64,000 bases of DNA from a virus. Made by a program: the position numbers and the translations under genes. Under the pieces are notes generated by a model, which saw only the letters and a program-made list of their open reading frames with translations, did no database searches and was not told where the DNA came from. Where the stretch lies: positions 1-64,000 of the IMG/VR virus record IMGVR_UViG_3300009155_000048, one strand, 5' to 3'. Positions 57,288 through 64,000 of this stretch are shown here, piece after piece (the stretch's first letter is position 1; each line of letters opens with the position of its first letter).

Positions 57288-58994
57288 TTAGAATTCAAAT
57301 TCAGCACCTTCACCACCAGCTTCTCCGCCACCACCTTCACCACCCGGTTCTGGACCAGCCTCCGGAGTTGTTTGAGCTCCTCCTTCAGGGGCAGCTTGAG
57401 CACCACCTTCGGCACCAGGTTCACCACCTTCAGCACCAGCTTCAGCACCACCTTCTGGGCCAGCACCACCGCCTTTACCAGATTTAATCCAATAGGCTTT
57501 ATTTTCTTCTTTTTCTTCTGGTGTCAATTTCATAACTTTATCAATTAAATAATCAATATGGAAATATGGTTGGCCATCAGCAGTTTGAATTCCCAACATA
57601 GTGCCTAAAATACTAGCTCTCTTTTCAAAATTTGCCAACTTTTTCCACTCTTCAAATAATTGATTTGAATTAAAATTGATATCTACTTGGTTTAAGAATA
57701 TCTCATCATTTTTCAATTCTGGAAATTCCATACACATTTGTAATTTAAGTGGTTTAACAATTAATTCTTTATAGTTAGCTCTTAAACGGTTAATAAAGTT
57801 ATTAAATTTAACTTCATCTCTAGTCATCTCAGCCGCATCACTAAATACATTACCACCACCATTTTCTTTATCAAATCTTTGGAAAGGAATTTTAGATGCT
57901 CTTTTTAAGATATTAAAGAACCAAGTTAACATATCATTCTCATTTAAGTTGTGACCTTCCGGTGAGACTAATTCCATACCAGGTGTACCAGCATCTCCTT
58001 CTGGGAACCACACTTGTTTATTATATGGTAAATGTTTTCTACCATTTATAGTAACAGTACCCAATGTATCATCCCATTCAACTTCTTCCGAGTAATCAGC
58101 AATTAATTGACCAATTTGTTCTTCAGCACGTTGTCTAGGTAAACCTTTAATTGGAATAGTAAACTTTTGATAAACAGTAGCGTTGATAATATTGAACATA
58201 ATTTTAGTTTGTTCAAGAATCTTTAACTGATTATATGGTTTAATTAAACCCTCAAGATATGAAGTTTCAGAATAATCATTCTGTGTTGAATATGAAATAA
58301 ATACCAATTGAGAATCTAAGAAGATTCTTCTTAATTGTGGATCCTCTGGATATTGAATCCAAAGATTACCAATAGATGGCTCATATGCTGGAACTAATGT
58401 TTCGGGTCTTAGTCTATTAAAGTGAATAATATTTTTTTTCTTATCATCCCAAACAATTTCAATTGCAATATAACCATCAATTAAGAAGTCTTTCATCATA
58501 TTCCAAGCAGTGATATTATCACCAAATCCAAATCTATTATAAATAATTTCAAAATACTCTTGATACTTATCCTTAATATCTTGTGAGTAGTCATTTGATA
58601 AAGGTCTAGGTGAACAAAAATCATTCTCATTATAGATAATTGCCTCATCGGAAACCGATGAAACAAAATCTCTTAATTCATCCTTAATTGAATATTCTCT
58701 TAAAATTCTTCTCTTATCAGCATAACTTCTATCTAAATACGGAACCGACTTTCTATTAAGAACAGACGCAACCGCTTTGGATGAAAAGAAATCATACATC
58801 GAATTATTTTTCTGACTGTACGGATCCTCATTAATACCAACACCGACAGTGTTTCTGATAATCATATCATCATACTTCATACCGAAGTTTGATAAATTAC
58901 GAAGCAATCTATTAAAAAGACCCTTATTCTCAACCGCAGATGAGATATAAGTAGAATTTTGATTTTGTTGATTTAGCGGATTATAAGAAGCCAT
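57288..58994 (-). CDS. portal protein (gp20-like)
   Basis: 568 residues, near T4 gp20. The N-terminal region has KYDDMIIRNTVGVGINEDPY and VLNRKSVPYLDRSYADKRRI. The central wing/stem holds WNMMKDFLIDGYIAIEIVWD, NRLRPETLVPAYEP and RDEVKFNNFINRLRANYKEL. The last ~65 residues are a G/A/E/P tail (AGAEGGEPGAEGGAQAAPEG), absent from T4. It forms the dodecameric ring through which DNA is packaged. The motif TTTTTAATATATA precedes the start by ~20 bases. The order portal, protease/scaffold, capsid matches T4 20-21/22-23. Confidence 0.92.
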   Translation of the reverse strand: MASYNPLNQQNQNSTYISSAVENKGLFNRLLRNLSNFGMKYDDMIIRNTVGVGINEDPYSQKNNSMYDFFSSKAVASVLNRKSVPYLDRSYADKRRILREYSIKDELRDFVSSVSDEAIIYNENDFCSPRPLSNDYSQDIKDKYQEYFEIIYNRFGFGDNITAWNMMKDFLIDGYIAIEIVWDDKKKNIIHFNRLRPETLVPAYEPSIGNLWIQYPEDPQLRRIFLDSQLVFISYSTQNDYSETSYLEGLIKPYNQLKILEQTKIMFNIINATVYQKFTIPIKGLPRQRAEEQIGQLIADYSEEVEWDDTLGTVTINGRKHLPYNKQVWFPEGDAGTPGMELVSPEGHNLNENDMLTWFFNILKRASKIPFQRFDKENGGGNVFSDAAEMTRDEVKFNNFINRLRANYKELIVKPLKLQMCMEFPELKNDEIFLNQVDINFNSNQLFEEWKKLANFEKRASILGTMLGIQTADGQPYFHIDYLIDKVMKLTPEEKEENKAYWIKSGKGGGAGPEGGAEAGAEGGEPGAEGGAQAAPEGGAQTTPEAGPEPGGEGGGGEAGGEGAEFEF

Positions 58995-59014
58995 AAAATT
59001 TTAAAAATTTCTAG

Positions 59015-59027
59015 TATATATTAAAAA
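59015..59027 (-). promoter_or_regulatory. candidate phage promoter, TTTTTAATATATA
   Basis: Minus-strand motif about 20 bases before the portal start. Confidence 0.45.
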
Positions 59028-59051
59028 CAGAGTTTCCCATATATATTAAGT

Positions 59052-59744
59052 TTAACGACCATATTTTTCAAGGCTTTTCTTGATTCTATCAGCATGTCCT
59101 TTTAATAGTTTGTAGTTTTCTTTTATATCATCTGAAATTTGATAAAAGTCTTTTATCAAAACTTTACTCATTTCAGCATCTCTATCAGCTCTATCGCCTA
59201 ACTTAGCACTCCAAATCTCATAGAGTTTTCTAGGGTCATATTTATTTTTAGGGTGACCAGAATATAAGAATCTAGGAACTGCTTCCATATTTATCTTATG
59301 GACTAGTTGAACTTGTTGAAGATTATATTCAACCAAAGCATACTCAAATCCATAATTCATCAATTCTCTATAAACTCCTTGAAAATCAACTTCTAATAAA
59401 TTATTGTTTTCAAAGTCTTCTTCTTTGATGTACTTATCAAATATACTCACCCGAACTTCAAGTGGGATAAAATTAAAATTAATACCTATTATAATTATAA
59501 GATTCTCAAATTTCTTAAAATCAACAGTGAAAATTGGAGAATATCTCATCCAATTAGAATCATCCATATAATGTAAGTGATAAAACCCACTCAATTGCAT
59601 CTGACCAACATTCATACTAGTAACTTCACTATCTGATTTACTAAACTTATTATAGAAATAAAGTGAGTTATTTTTATAATTCTCAGCAATTCCATTACCA
59701 TAAACCAAATTATTTAATTTAACTCTTTCTAATAATTCACCCAT
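59052..59744 (-). CDS. structural-region hypothetical protein
   Basis: 230 residues. GFYHLHYMDDSNWMRYSPIF then NLIIIIGINFNFIPLEVRVS is a strongly patterned segment that I associate with T4-like morphogenesis proteins but cannot name. The C-terminal 70 residues are a basic helix (HADRIKKSLEKYGR). It lies one gene upstream of the portal on the same strand. TTTTTTAATATATA is found about 20 bases before its start. A neck, portal-vertex or tail-sheath-terminator role is possible from position alone. Confidence 0.55.
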   Translation of the reverse strand: MGELLERVKLNNLVYGNGIAENYKNNSLYFYNKFSKSDSEVTSMNVGQMQLSGFYHLHYMDDSNWMRYSPIFTVDFKKFENLIIIIGINFNFIPLEVRVSIFDKYIKEEDFENNNLLEVDFQGVYRELMNYGFEYALVEYNLQQVQLVHKINMEAVPRFLYSGHPKNKYDPRKLYEIWSAKLGDRADRDAEMSKVLIKDFYQISDDIKENYKLLKGHADRIKKSLEKYGR

Positions 59745-59762
59745 AGGATATTAATTTATAGA

Positions 59763-59776
59763 TATATATTAAAAAA
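59763..59776 (-). promoter_or_regulatory. candidate phage promoter, TTTTTTAATATATA
   Basis: Minus-strand motif 18 bases before the minus-strand gene; it also lies 13 bases before the divergent gp4-like gene. Confidence 0.45.
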
Positions 59777-59788
59777 TAACATTAAGGT

Positions 59789-60298
59789 ATGTTAAATAGT
59801 GCTCCAAAACAACCAGGTAAATATCACCAAGGATTGTTTACTCCAAGTAACAAAGACAAAGTAATTAAATTAAACTCACAAGGTGGATTATACTATCGTT
59901 CCGGATTAGAACAGAAAATGATGGTCTATCTAGACAATAATGAAAAGATTATCAATTGGGGATCAGAACATCTTAGAATACCCTACACTAAAACAGAATG
60001 GGTATCAGAAAATCAAGATTATAAAACATCAGAACATACTTACTATCCTGACTTTTATTATGAGTTAAAAAGAGAGGATGGATCAATTTCTAAAGTTGTT
60101 GCTGAAGTAAAGCCTTATTCAGAAACAATTGAACCTAAATTGAATCCAAATCCAACAGCTAAACAGATGAAGAACTTTGAATATGCTCTTAAAATGTATA
60201 ATAAAAATCTAAGTAAGTGGACTTACATGATTGAATATTGTCAAAGAAAAGGATTTGAATTTATTATTATTACTGAAAAAGTCCTTGGATCAAGATAA
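59789..60298 (+). CDS. head completion nuclease (gp4-like)
   Basis: 169 residues, close to T4 gp4 (gp50). GLYYRSGLEQKMMVYLDNNE then WGSEHLRIPYTK, YYPDFYYELKR and VVAEVKPYSE give the PD-(D/E)XK nuclease core (E ... P-D ... E-x-K). T4 gp4 is needed to finish DNA-filled heads. The C-terminal helix has AKQMKNFEYALKMYNKN. It is encoded divergently from the head-region gene at 59052 and overlaps the membrane-protein gene by 29 bases at the 3' end. Confidence 0.88.
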   Translation: MLNSAPKQPGKYHQGLFTPSNKDKVIKLNSQGGLYYRSGLEQKMMVYLDNNEKIINWGSEHLRIPYTKTEWVSENQDYKTSEHTYYPDFYYELKREDGSISKVVAEVKPYSETIEPKLNPNPTAKQMKNFEYALKMYNKNLSKWTYMIEYCQRKGFEFIIITEKVLGSR

Positions 60299-60632
60299 TA
60301 ATAAGAAAGAAAACACTCATAATAGTGTTTATACCATCATATAAATTTATAGCAATATTTCTCTTGGTTGATAAGATAACATACTTAAATAGACCAAGAA
60401 AAATAATACCAAAGAAATATATCCACAAATGTGAGAATAAACCAATCGGTAACCAAATTAAATAGAATATCTTAAATAGATAGAAAAATAAATTTGGGAT
60501 AGCACTTTTAATATCCAAATTTGGATCAAATTTAGCAAAAATTTTATTACGATTGGTTAGTTGATATACCTCAACCACAATAAAAACAAGTGAAAGAGCA
60601 TAGAAAAAATTAGACAAAAGGTTCATCTTCAA
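60270..60632 (-). CDS. small multi-span membrane protein
   Basis: 120 residues with four hydrophobic segments: ~6-22 (SNFFYALSLVFIVVEVY), ~45-62, ~63-83 (GLFSHLWIYFFGIIFLGLF) and ~100-118 (TIMSVFFLIIILIQGLF). Charges are few and lie in loops (STKRNIAINLYDG). Size and topology allow a holin-like or superinfection-exclusion protein, but there is no sequence signature. It overlaps the preceding gene by 23 bases, so translation is coupled. Confidence 0.55.
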   Translation of the reverse strand: MKMNLLSNFFYALSLVFIVVEVYQLTNRNKIFAKFDPNLDIKSAIPNLFFYLFKIFYLIWLPIGLFSHLWIYFFGIIFLGLFKYVILSTKRNIAINLYDGINTIMSVFFLIIILIQGLFQ

Positions 60633-60924
60633 AAATAGTTTTTATTTCTCCTAGATTTTTTAAATTTGTGAGAGAATTTTGCATTAGTCTTATACTACCA
60701 GATTTACTTACTTCATTAAAAATCTCATCAGATACAGACACTTCAATCGGATCACCCACAATTCTGTCGTATTCATGAGGAATAGCATCTGAATCTCTAC
60801 TTTCATAAGTCTTTCTTATGTAAGATTTATATTCATCCTTTGTTAAATGTAGTGAACAACCATCAGGACGAATTCCCCATCCACGTTCAGACTCTTCCCA
60901 ATACTGTAAATAAACGCTTTTCAT
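60610..60924 (-). CDS. hypothetical protein
   Basis: 104 residues. SVYLQYWEESERGWGIRPDG then CSLHLTKDEYKSYIRKTYES resembles short conserved phage proteins with a W-G-x-R-P-D-G-x-S-L-H motif; their role is unknown. The remainder is mixed alpha/beta with VGDPIEVSVSDEIF. TATAAATA occurs 10 bases before the start. It is expressed with the membrane protein. Confidence 0.55.
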   Translation of the reverse strand: MKSVYLQYWEESERGWGIRPDGCSLHLTKDEYKSYIRKTYESRDSDAIPHEYDRIVGDPIEVSVSDEIFNEVSKSGSIRLMQNSLTNLKNLGEIKTIFEDEPFV

Positions 60925-60934
60925 ACTTTTGTGA

Positions 60935-60942
60935 TATTTATA
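60935..60942 (-). promoter_or_regulatory. T4-late-like box TATAAATA
   Basis: Minus-strand TATAAATA 10 bases before the start of the hypothetical/membrane pair. Confidence 0.3.
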
Positions 60943-61001
60943 GTGATATTAATTAAACTCTTAAAGTTTAGCAAATATAATAAATAAAAATTAATTATAC
61001 A

Positions 61002-62153
61002 ATGAGAAAAATAACATTTCATTTAGAGTATATTTGGTTAGACGGTAATTATCCTCAACAAATACGTTCAAAAACAAAAATAGTGGAGAAAGAAATCACC
61101 GACGATATTATTGAAGATATTCAAAATAGTGAAACCGGAGATGTACGCGAACCATTCTATAATGATTGGAAAAAAAATCCAAAATCATTACCAATGTGGA
61201 ACTTTGATGGATCTTCCACTGGCCAAGCCGAAACTTCTAAATCAGAATTGTTATTACATCCAGTAAATATTTTCATGGATCCAGTTAAACACAATGGATT
61301 TATAGTTATTTCTGAAGTATATAATACCGACATGACACCACATCATACTAATAAAAGAGCCAAAATGGTTGAAATGGTTGAAAAGTATGACCAAGAAACA
61401 ATGTGGGGATGGGAGGCTGAGTATTTCATTTATGATAAAAAAACTAATAAACCACTTGGATGGCCAACAGAAGGATATCCTAGACCACAAGGACCATTCT
61501 ATTGTGCAGTTGGTGGTAATAATGTTGATGGACGCGAATTTGTCGAAGAACACACAACATTATGTGAAATTACAGGTTTGAAAATTTCTGGAATCAATGC
61601 TGAAGTTGCTCTTGGTCAATGGGAATATCAAATTGGACCAGTTTATGCAATAGATGGTGCTGACCAAATGTGGATTTCTAGATTTTTATTACAAAGATTG
61701 TCTGAAAAATATGGATATTTTATTGAATTAGAACCTAAACCATATAAAGGAAATGATTGGAATGGATCGGGAATGCACGTTAACTTCTCAACTAAAGAAA
61801 TGAGAGATGATTTGAAAAACAAGAAAAAGTTAGTTATTGAAGCTTGTGAAAAATTAGGACAAAAAGTAGAAGAACATATTGCAGTATATGGACCAAACAA
61901 TGAAGCTCGTTTAACTGGATCAAATGAAACTTGTTCAATTAAAGAATTTAGATATGGAATTGGAGATAGAACAGCTTCAATTCGTATTCCTTCTTCAATT
62001 GAAGACAAAACAACTCCTGGATACTTAGAAGATAGAAGACCAGCTTCAAATGGTGATCCATATGAAATTGTAACTAGAATGGTCAAAACCATCTGTGGTG
62101 GAAAGTTAGATAAAAAATCTGATAAGAAAAAGAAGAAAGAACAAGAAGCATAA
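61002..62153 (+). CDS. glutamine synthetase, type II (eukaryote-like GSII)
   Basis: 383 residues, normal for GSII and shorter than bacterial GSI (~470). Signature pieces are YIWLDGNYPQQIRSKTKIV, MWNFDGSSTGQAE, WGWEAEYFIYDK, GPFYCAVGGNNVDGREFVEE, INAEVALGQWEYQIGP, DWNGSGMHVNFSTKEM (ammonia/ATP loop), RTASIRIPSSIED and GYLEDRRPASNGDPY. The metal-binding Glu and Arg residues are present. It makes glutamine from glutamate, ammonia and ATP in the cytoplasm. A lysine-rich tail of ~18 residues is extra. It is a single gene with its own terminator and is unusual in a phage; a role in nitrogen supply for nucleotide synthesis is inferred. Confidence 0.95.
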   Translation: MRKITFHLEYIWLDGNYPQQIRSKTKIVEKEITDDIIEDIQNSETGDVREPFYNDWKKNPKSLPMWNFDGSSTGQAETSKSELLLHPVNIFMDPVKHNGFIVISEVYNTDMTPHHTNKRAKMVEMVEKYDQETMWGWEAEYFIYDKKTNKPLGWPTEGYPRPQGPFYCAVGGNNVDGREFVEEHTTLCEITGLKISGINAEVALGQWEYQIGPVYAIDGADQMWISRFLLQRLSEKYGYFIELEPKPYKGNDWNGSGMHVNFSTKEMRDDLKNKKKLVIEACEKLGQKVEEHIAVYGPNNEARLTGSNETCSIKEFRYGIGDRTASIRIPSSIEDKTTPGYLEDRRPASNGDPYEIVTRMVKTICGGKLDKKSDKKKKKEQEA

Positions 62154-62160
62154 AAAGAAA

Positions 62161-62187
62161 AACCTCTCAAATTTGAGAGGTTTTTTT
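62161..62187. terminator. bidirectional terminator
   Basis: AACCTCTCAAATTTGAGAGG plus TTTTTTT, a perfect palindrome. It follows glutamine synthetase and overlaps the last codons of the minus-strand small gene. Confidence 0.9.
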
Positions 62188-62337
62188 AATTTTATTAAAT
62201 ATTTTATTTATTTTTCTAATTCTAACTTCTTGTTTTGTTTCATATTGAATACTAACTTTAGCATCAACAAAAGAAGGTTGTGATACAACATCTTGTATAA
62301 AGTCAGACCAATTATATTGTGCGAAGTTCTTGGACAT
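62167..62337 (-). CDS. 56-residue basic protein after gp55
   Basis: MSKNFAQYNWSDFIQDVVSQ then FVDAKVSIQYETKQEVRIRK, ending KINKIFNKIKKTSQI. Helix-strand pattern with a basic C-terminus. Its ATG overlaps the stop of the sigma-factor gene (TAATG) and its last codons lie in the terminator. In T4 a small regulator (gp33) works with gp55, but similarity cannot be shown; co-translation makes a partner role conceivable. Confidence 0.5.
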   Translation of the reverse strand: MSKNFAQYNWSDFIQDVVSQPSFVDAKVSIQYETKQEVRIRKINKIFNKIKKTSQI

Positions 62338-62663
62338 TAAATTGAGTGAAGACCCATTCCATCATTACTTGATTCAATACTAATCAATCTAATTTGATGG
62401 TCATTATCACCTTTCTTTTTATAAAGTTCATTATAACCTTTAGCAATACCACGTTTGAATACTTCTGTAAAGTAAGCGAAAGCATTATCAGATTTTTCCT
62501 CATTGAAGTTATACCAATTAGAAAACATATCTAACAGACCAGATTGATAACAATCCATTCTATCATCATTGTTATAATATCTCATTTTTTTAATTGTTCT
62601 TTTAGCAAGAATCTCTAACATCAATTTAGATTTGTTAGTTAATTTTCCTTGTGCTTTTGACAC
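62337..62663 (-). CDS. late-transcription sigma factor (gp55-like)
   Basis: 108 residues from a GTG. MRYYNNDDRMDCYQSGLLDM then FNEEKSDNAFAYFTEVFKRG matches region 2 of the T4 gp55 sigma factor (Y-x-x-D-x-M ... F-D/N-x-x-K-x-N-x-F-A-Y-F-T). The frame stays open for 29 codons upstream (to 62750) and reads YLHNKDLFVEIIVSKAQGKL, which matches the gp55 N-terminus (Y-V-N-N-K-E-L). No ATG or GTG lies in that part, so the true start is non-standard or the sequence has a one-base error. It directs RNA polymerase to TATAAATA-type late promoters. Confidence 0.82.
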   Translation of the reverse strand: MSKAQGKLTNKSKLMLEILAKRTIKKMRYYNNDDRMDCYQSGLLDMFSNWYNFNEEKSDNAFAYFTEVFKRGIAKGYNELYKKKGDNDHQIRLISIESSNDGMGLHSI

Positions 62664-62787
62664 TATGATCTCGACAAAGAGATCTTTATTATGTAAGTAA
62701 ATAGTAGTAGAATTATTTTTTATTATCAGTCCAACTGAAATGCTTTCATGTTATATAGAACATTAAAATAAAAGTTTATAAATAAAA

Positions 62788-62815
62788 AAAACTCTCAAAT
62801 TTCTTTGAGAGTTTT
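62788..62815. terminator. bidirectional terminator
   Basis: AAAACTCTCAAA pairs with TTTGAGAGTTTT around TTTC-type loop bases. It ends the large minus-strand gene at the right edge. Confidence 0.8.
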
Positions 62816-62833
62816 CATTAAATTTTATTTTAA

Positions 62834-64000
62834 TTAAGCCTTAACTCTTTCTTTATATTGTAATTCTTTAACAGATTGTAATTCGGTATTTAATACTTCT
62901 TTTCTCTTGTTTAAGTTATTTAATGCTACAGACAAAGCGTTTGATTCACCAATCATCTTTATAGAGCCATTTACTTTATCAATGTTAAATTGAACATCTT
63001 CAAGCTTTAATACAATTTCTCTTTCTTTATCTTCTAATCTTCTTTTTGTAATTAATTCTTTACCTAATTTATTCTCATAGAAGAATGTTAAATCATAGTT
63101 TAATTCATTTCTTACTTCATTTACCAATTCTAAAGCCGACTCATATTTAAAGAATGAATTGCCATATCTTTCATCACATCTGTATAAGAAAGTTGCATTT
63201 TTATAATTGAATGCAAATACTTCTAAATATGGATTAATTAAGTTATTAACTCTTTTAACCACATCCATTTCAACAAATTTATTTAAGTTATTTGAAGTTT
63301 CAAGTAAAATTGGATAGAATTGTTTGTTTACAATTGGAATAATTGGAGAAGCAAATAAACTTTCTAATGTAGTTTCTTTGTTCATTTCATCATCATTGAT
63401 GAAGATAACACCTTTTTTATTTACTGCTAAACCAATAGTTAAATTTTCAGAAATTCTGAAATTAACTCTATCTTCAGTGATAGTAGCATATCTCATACCA
63501 ATCTCAAGATTACGAAGAGTTCTTAACTTATCATTATCTGTTACATGAGTCTCTAAAAGAGTTTTCTCAACATTATTCTCAGAAAGTAAGAACCAAGAGT
63601 CCTTAACTAAACAAAGATAACCTTCTTCAACTTGTTCAACAATTGTGAACACTGATTCTGATTTACCACCAGAAAGAAGATTAGATTTTTGTTGAGGTGA
63701 TTTTGTTAAATTATGAACAAATAATTTAATTTCTGGAACCCAGTCATAAACTGCCAATTCATTAAGAACTTTAGACATTCTATCTTGATCTGATTCCAAG
63801 TTAATAGTTTGTAAAAGAACATTAATAGGCTGTCTGTAAATTTCACCTTGATTTTTACTATTTAAAACATTATACAAATGTTTTAATTCATATACCAATT
63901 GATACTCAGACACATCATCATTTAATGACTCTAATAAACCTTTAATTTCCTTGTCAAAAGTGTAAGCTTTTAGTTTCTCATTAAGAGACAAAACGATTGT
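62834..64000 (-). CDS. hypothetical protein, cut by the right edge
   Basis: At least 385 residues. The first possible start inside the window is TTG at 63991, but the frame is open to the edge (T-I-V-L-S-L-N-E-K), so it likely begins outside. It is mostly alpha/beta with a C-terminal coiled coil of ~90 residues (KRRLEDKEREIVLKLEDVQF ... KELQYKERVKA). No known motif is visible. A virion or structural role is possible given its size and coiled coil. It is followed by a terminator and then the gp55 gene. Confidence 0.55.
   Translation of the reverse strand, partial: TIVLSLNEKLKAYTFDKEIKGLLESLNDDVSEYQLVYELKHLYNVLNSKNQGEIYRQPINVLLQTINLESDQDRMSKVLNELAVYDWVPEIKLFVHNLTKSPQQKSNLLSGGKSESVFTIVEQVEEGYLCLVKDSWFLLSENNVEKTLLETHVTDNDKLRTLRNLEIGMRYATITEDRVNFRISENLTIGLAVNKKGVIFINDDEMNKETTLESLFASPIIPIVNKQFYPILLETSNNLNKFVEMDVVKRVNNLINPYLEVFAFNYKNATFLYRCDERYGNSFFKYESALELVNEVRNELNYDLTFFYENKLGKELITKRRLEDKEREIVLKLEDVQFNIDKVNGSIKMIGESNALSVALNNLNKRKEVLNTELQSVKELQYKERVKA

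Noticed and set aside
18219-60942. Treating every TATAAATA as a proven late promoter
   Set aside because: In DNA this AT-rich an 8-mer of this composition occurs often by chance; only start-proximal copies are listed, at low confidence.
61254-62170. Minus-strand frames opposite glutamine synthetase
   Set aside because: They are antisense shadows of a strongly conserved gene and have no family-like sequence.
1-64000. tRNA genes
   Set aside because: No cloverleaf with a GTTC-A/G-A-N-T-C loop and acceptor stem was seen apart from the tmRNA; a tRNAscan run would be decisive.

Overview
This window is part of a large, AT-rich genome of a T4-like myovirus (tailed phage), probably infecting a member of the Bacteroidota. 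The T4 signature set is clear: portal (gp20), a fused prohead protease/scaffold (gp21/gp22), major capsid protein (gp23), head-completion nuclease (gp4), DnaB-type helicase (gp41), family B DNA polymerase (gp43, N-terminal half only), late sigma factor (gp55), NrdA, ThyA, Dam-type methylases and a GH24 lysozyme. The host phylum is inferred from a good Bacteroidota housekeeping promoter (TTTG-N19-TATCTTTG) in front of the tmRNA gene, a second at about 46.68 kb, and start codons preceded by A/T-rich leaders rather than Shine-Dalgarno sequences. No tRNA gene, CRISPR array or integrase was seen.

Layout. 0-9 kb: a Dps-like protein, small genes, two fibre-type structural proteins, a DUF1617-like protein, a DNA methylase and a gp26-like baseplate protein. 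9-12 kb: a TROVE/Ro60-like protein, a roughly 590-base structured RNA candidate just upstream of it, and lysozyme. 12-28 kb: nucleotide metabolism and replication: NrdA with a neighbouring GIY-YIG nuclease, gp41 helicase, a DinG/XPD-like helicase broken by a split intein with a nuclease gene between the halves, and a split DNA polymerase. 18-43 kb: accessory genes: three paralogues of an unrecognised 'SCM' family, a nucleotidyltransferase, zinc-finger-rich proteins, RpiB, a capsid-like protein, Dam methylase, HNH nuclease, a phage tmRNA, a metallopeptidase and a stand-alone NFACT-R protein. 43-52 kb: a polymerase-like protein, glycosyltransferase, second peptidase, HAD phosphatase, 2H phosphoesterase, Fpg/Nei glycosylase, P-loop ATPase and thymidylate synthase. 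52-64 kb: the head cluster, type II glutamine synthetase and gp55.

The most unusual content is: (1) a tmRNA with an apparent 30-residue tag, 2.2 kb from an NFACT-R gene, suggesting a phage-borne ribosome-rescue set; (2) a large structured RNA next to TROVE that carries the same 29-bp upstream element as the major capsid gene; (3) a short N-terminal signature (M-[KR]-x-[LIK]-[KR]-x-[FY]-x-x-[FY]) on many otherwise unrelated proteins, resembling the T4 capsid-targeting sequence and suggesting many co-packaged proteins; (4) small genes that look like pieces of the phage's own capsid protein and prohead protease; (5) the SCM family, whose N-terminal module is also fused to a peptidase; (6) a fractured helicase gene and a split polymerase.

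Two recurring upstream motifs suggest phage promoter classes: TTAATATATA shortly before many start codons, and TCTATAAAAAAT about 65-110 bases before the capsid, protease/scaffold, NrdA and structured-RNA genes. All functions are read from sequence patterns without database searches.
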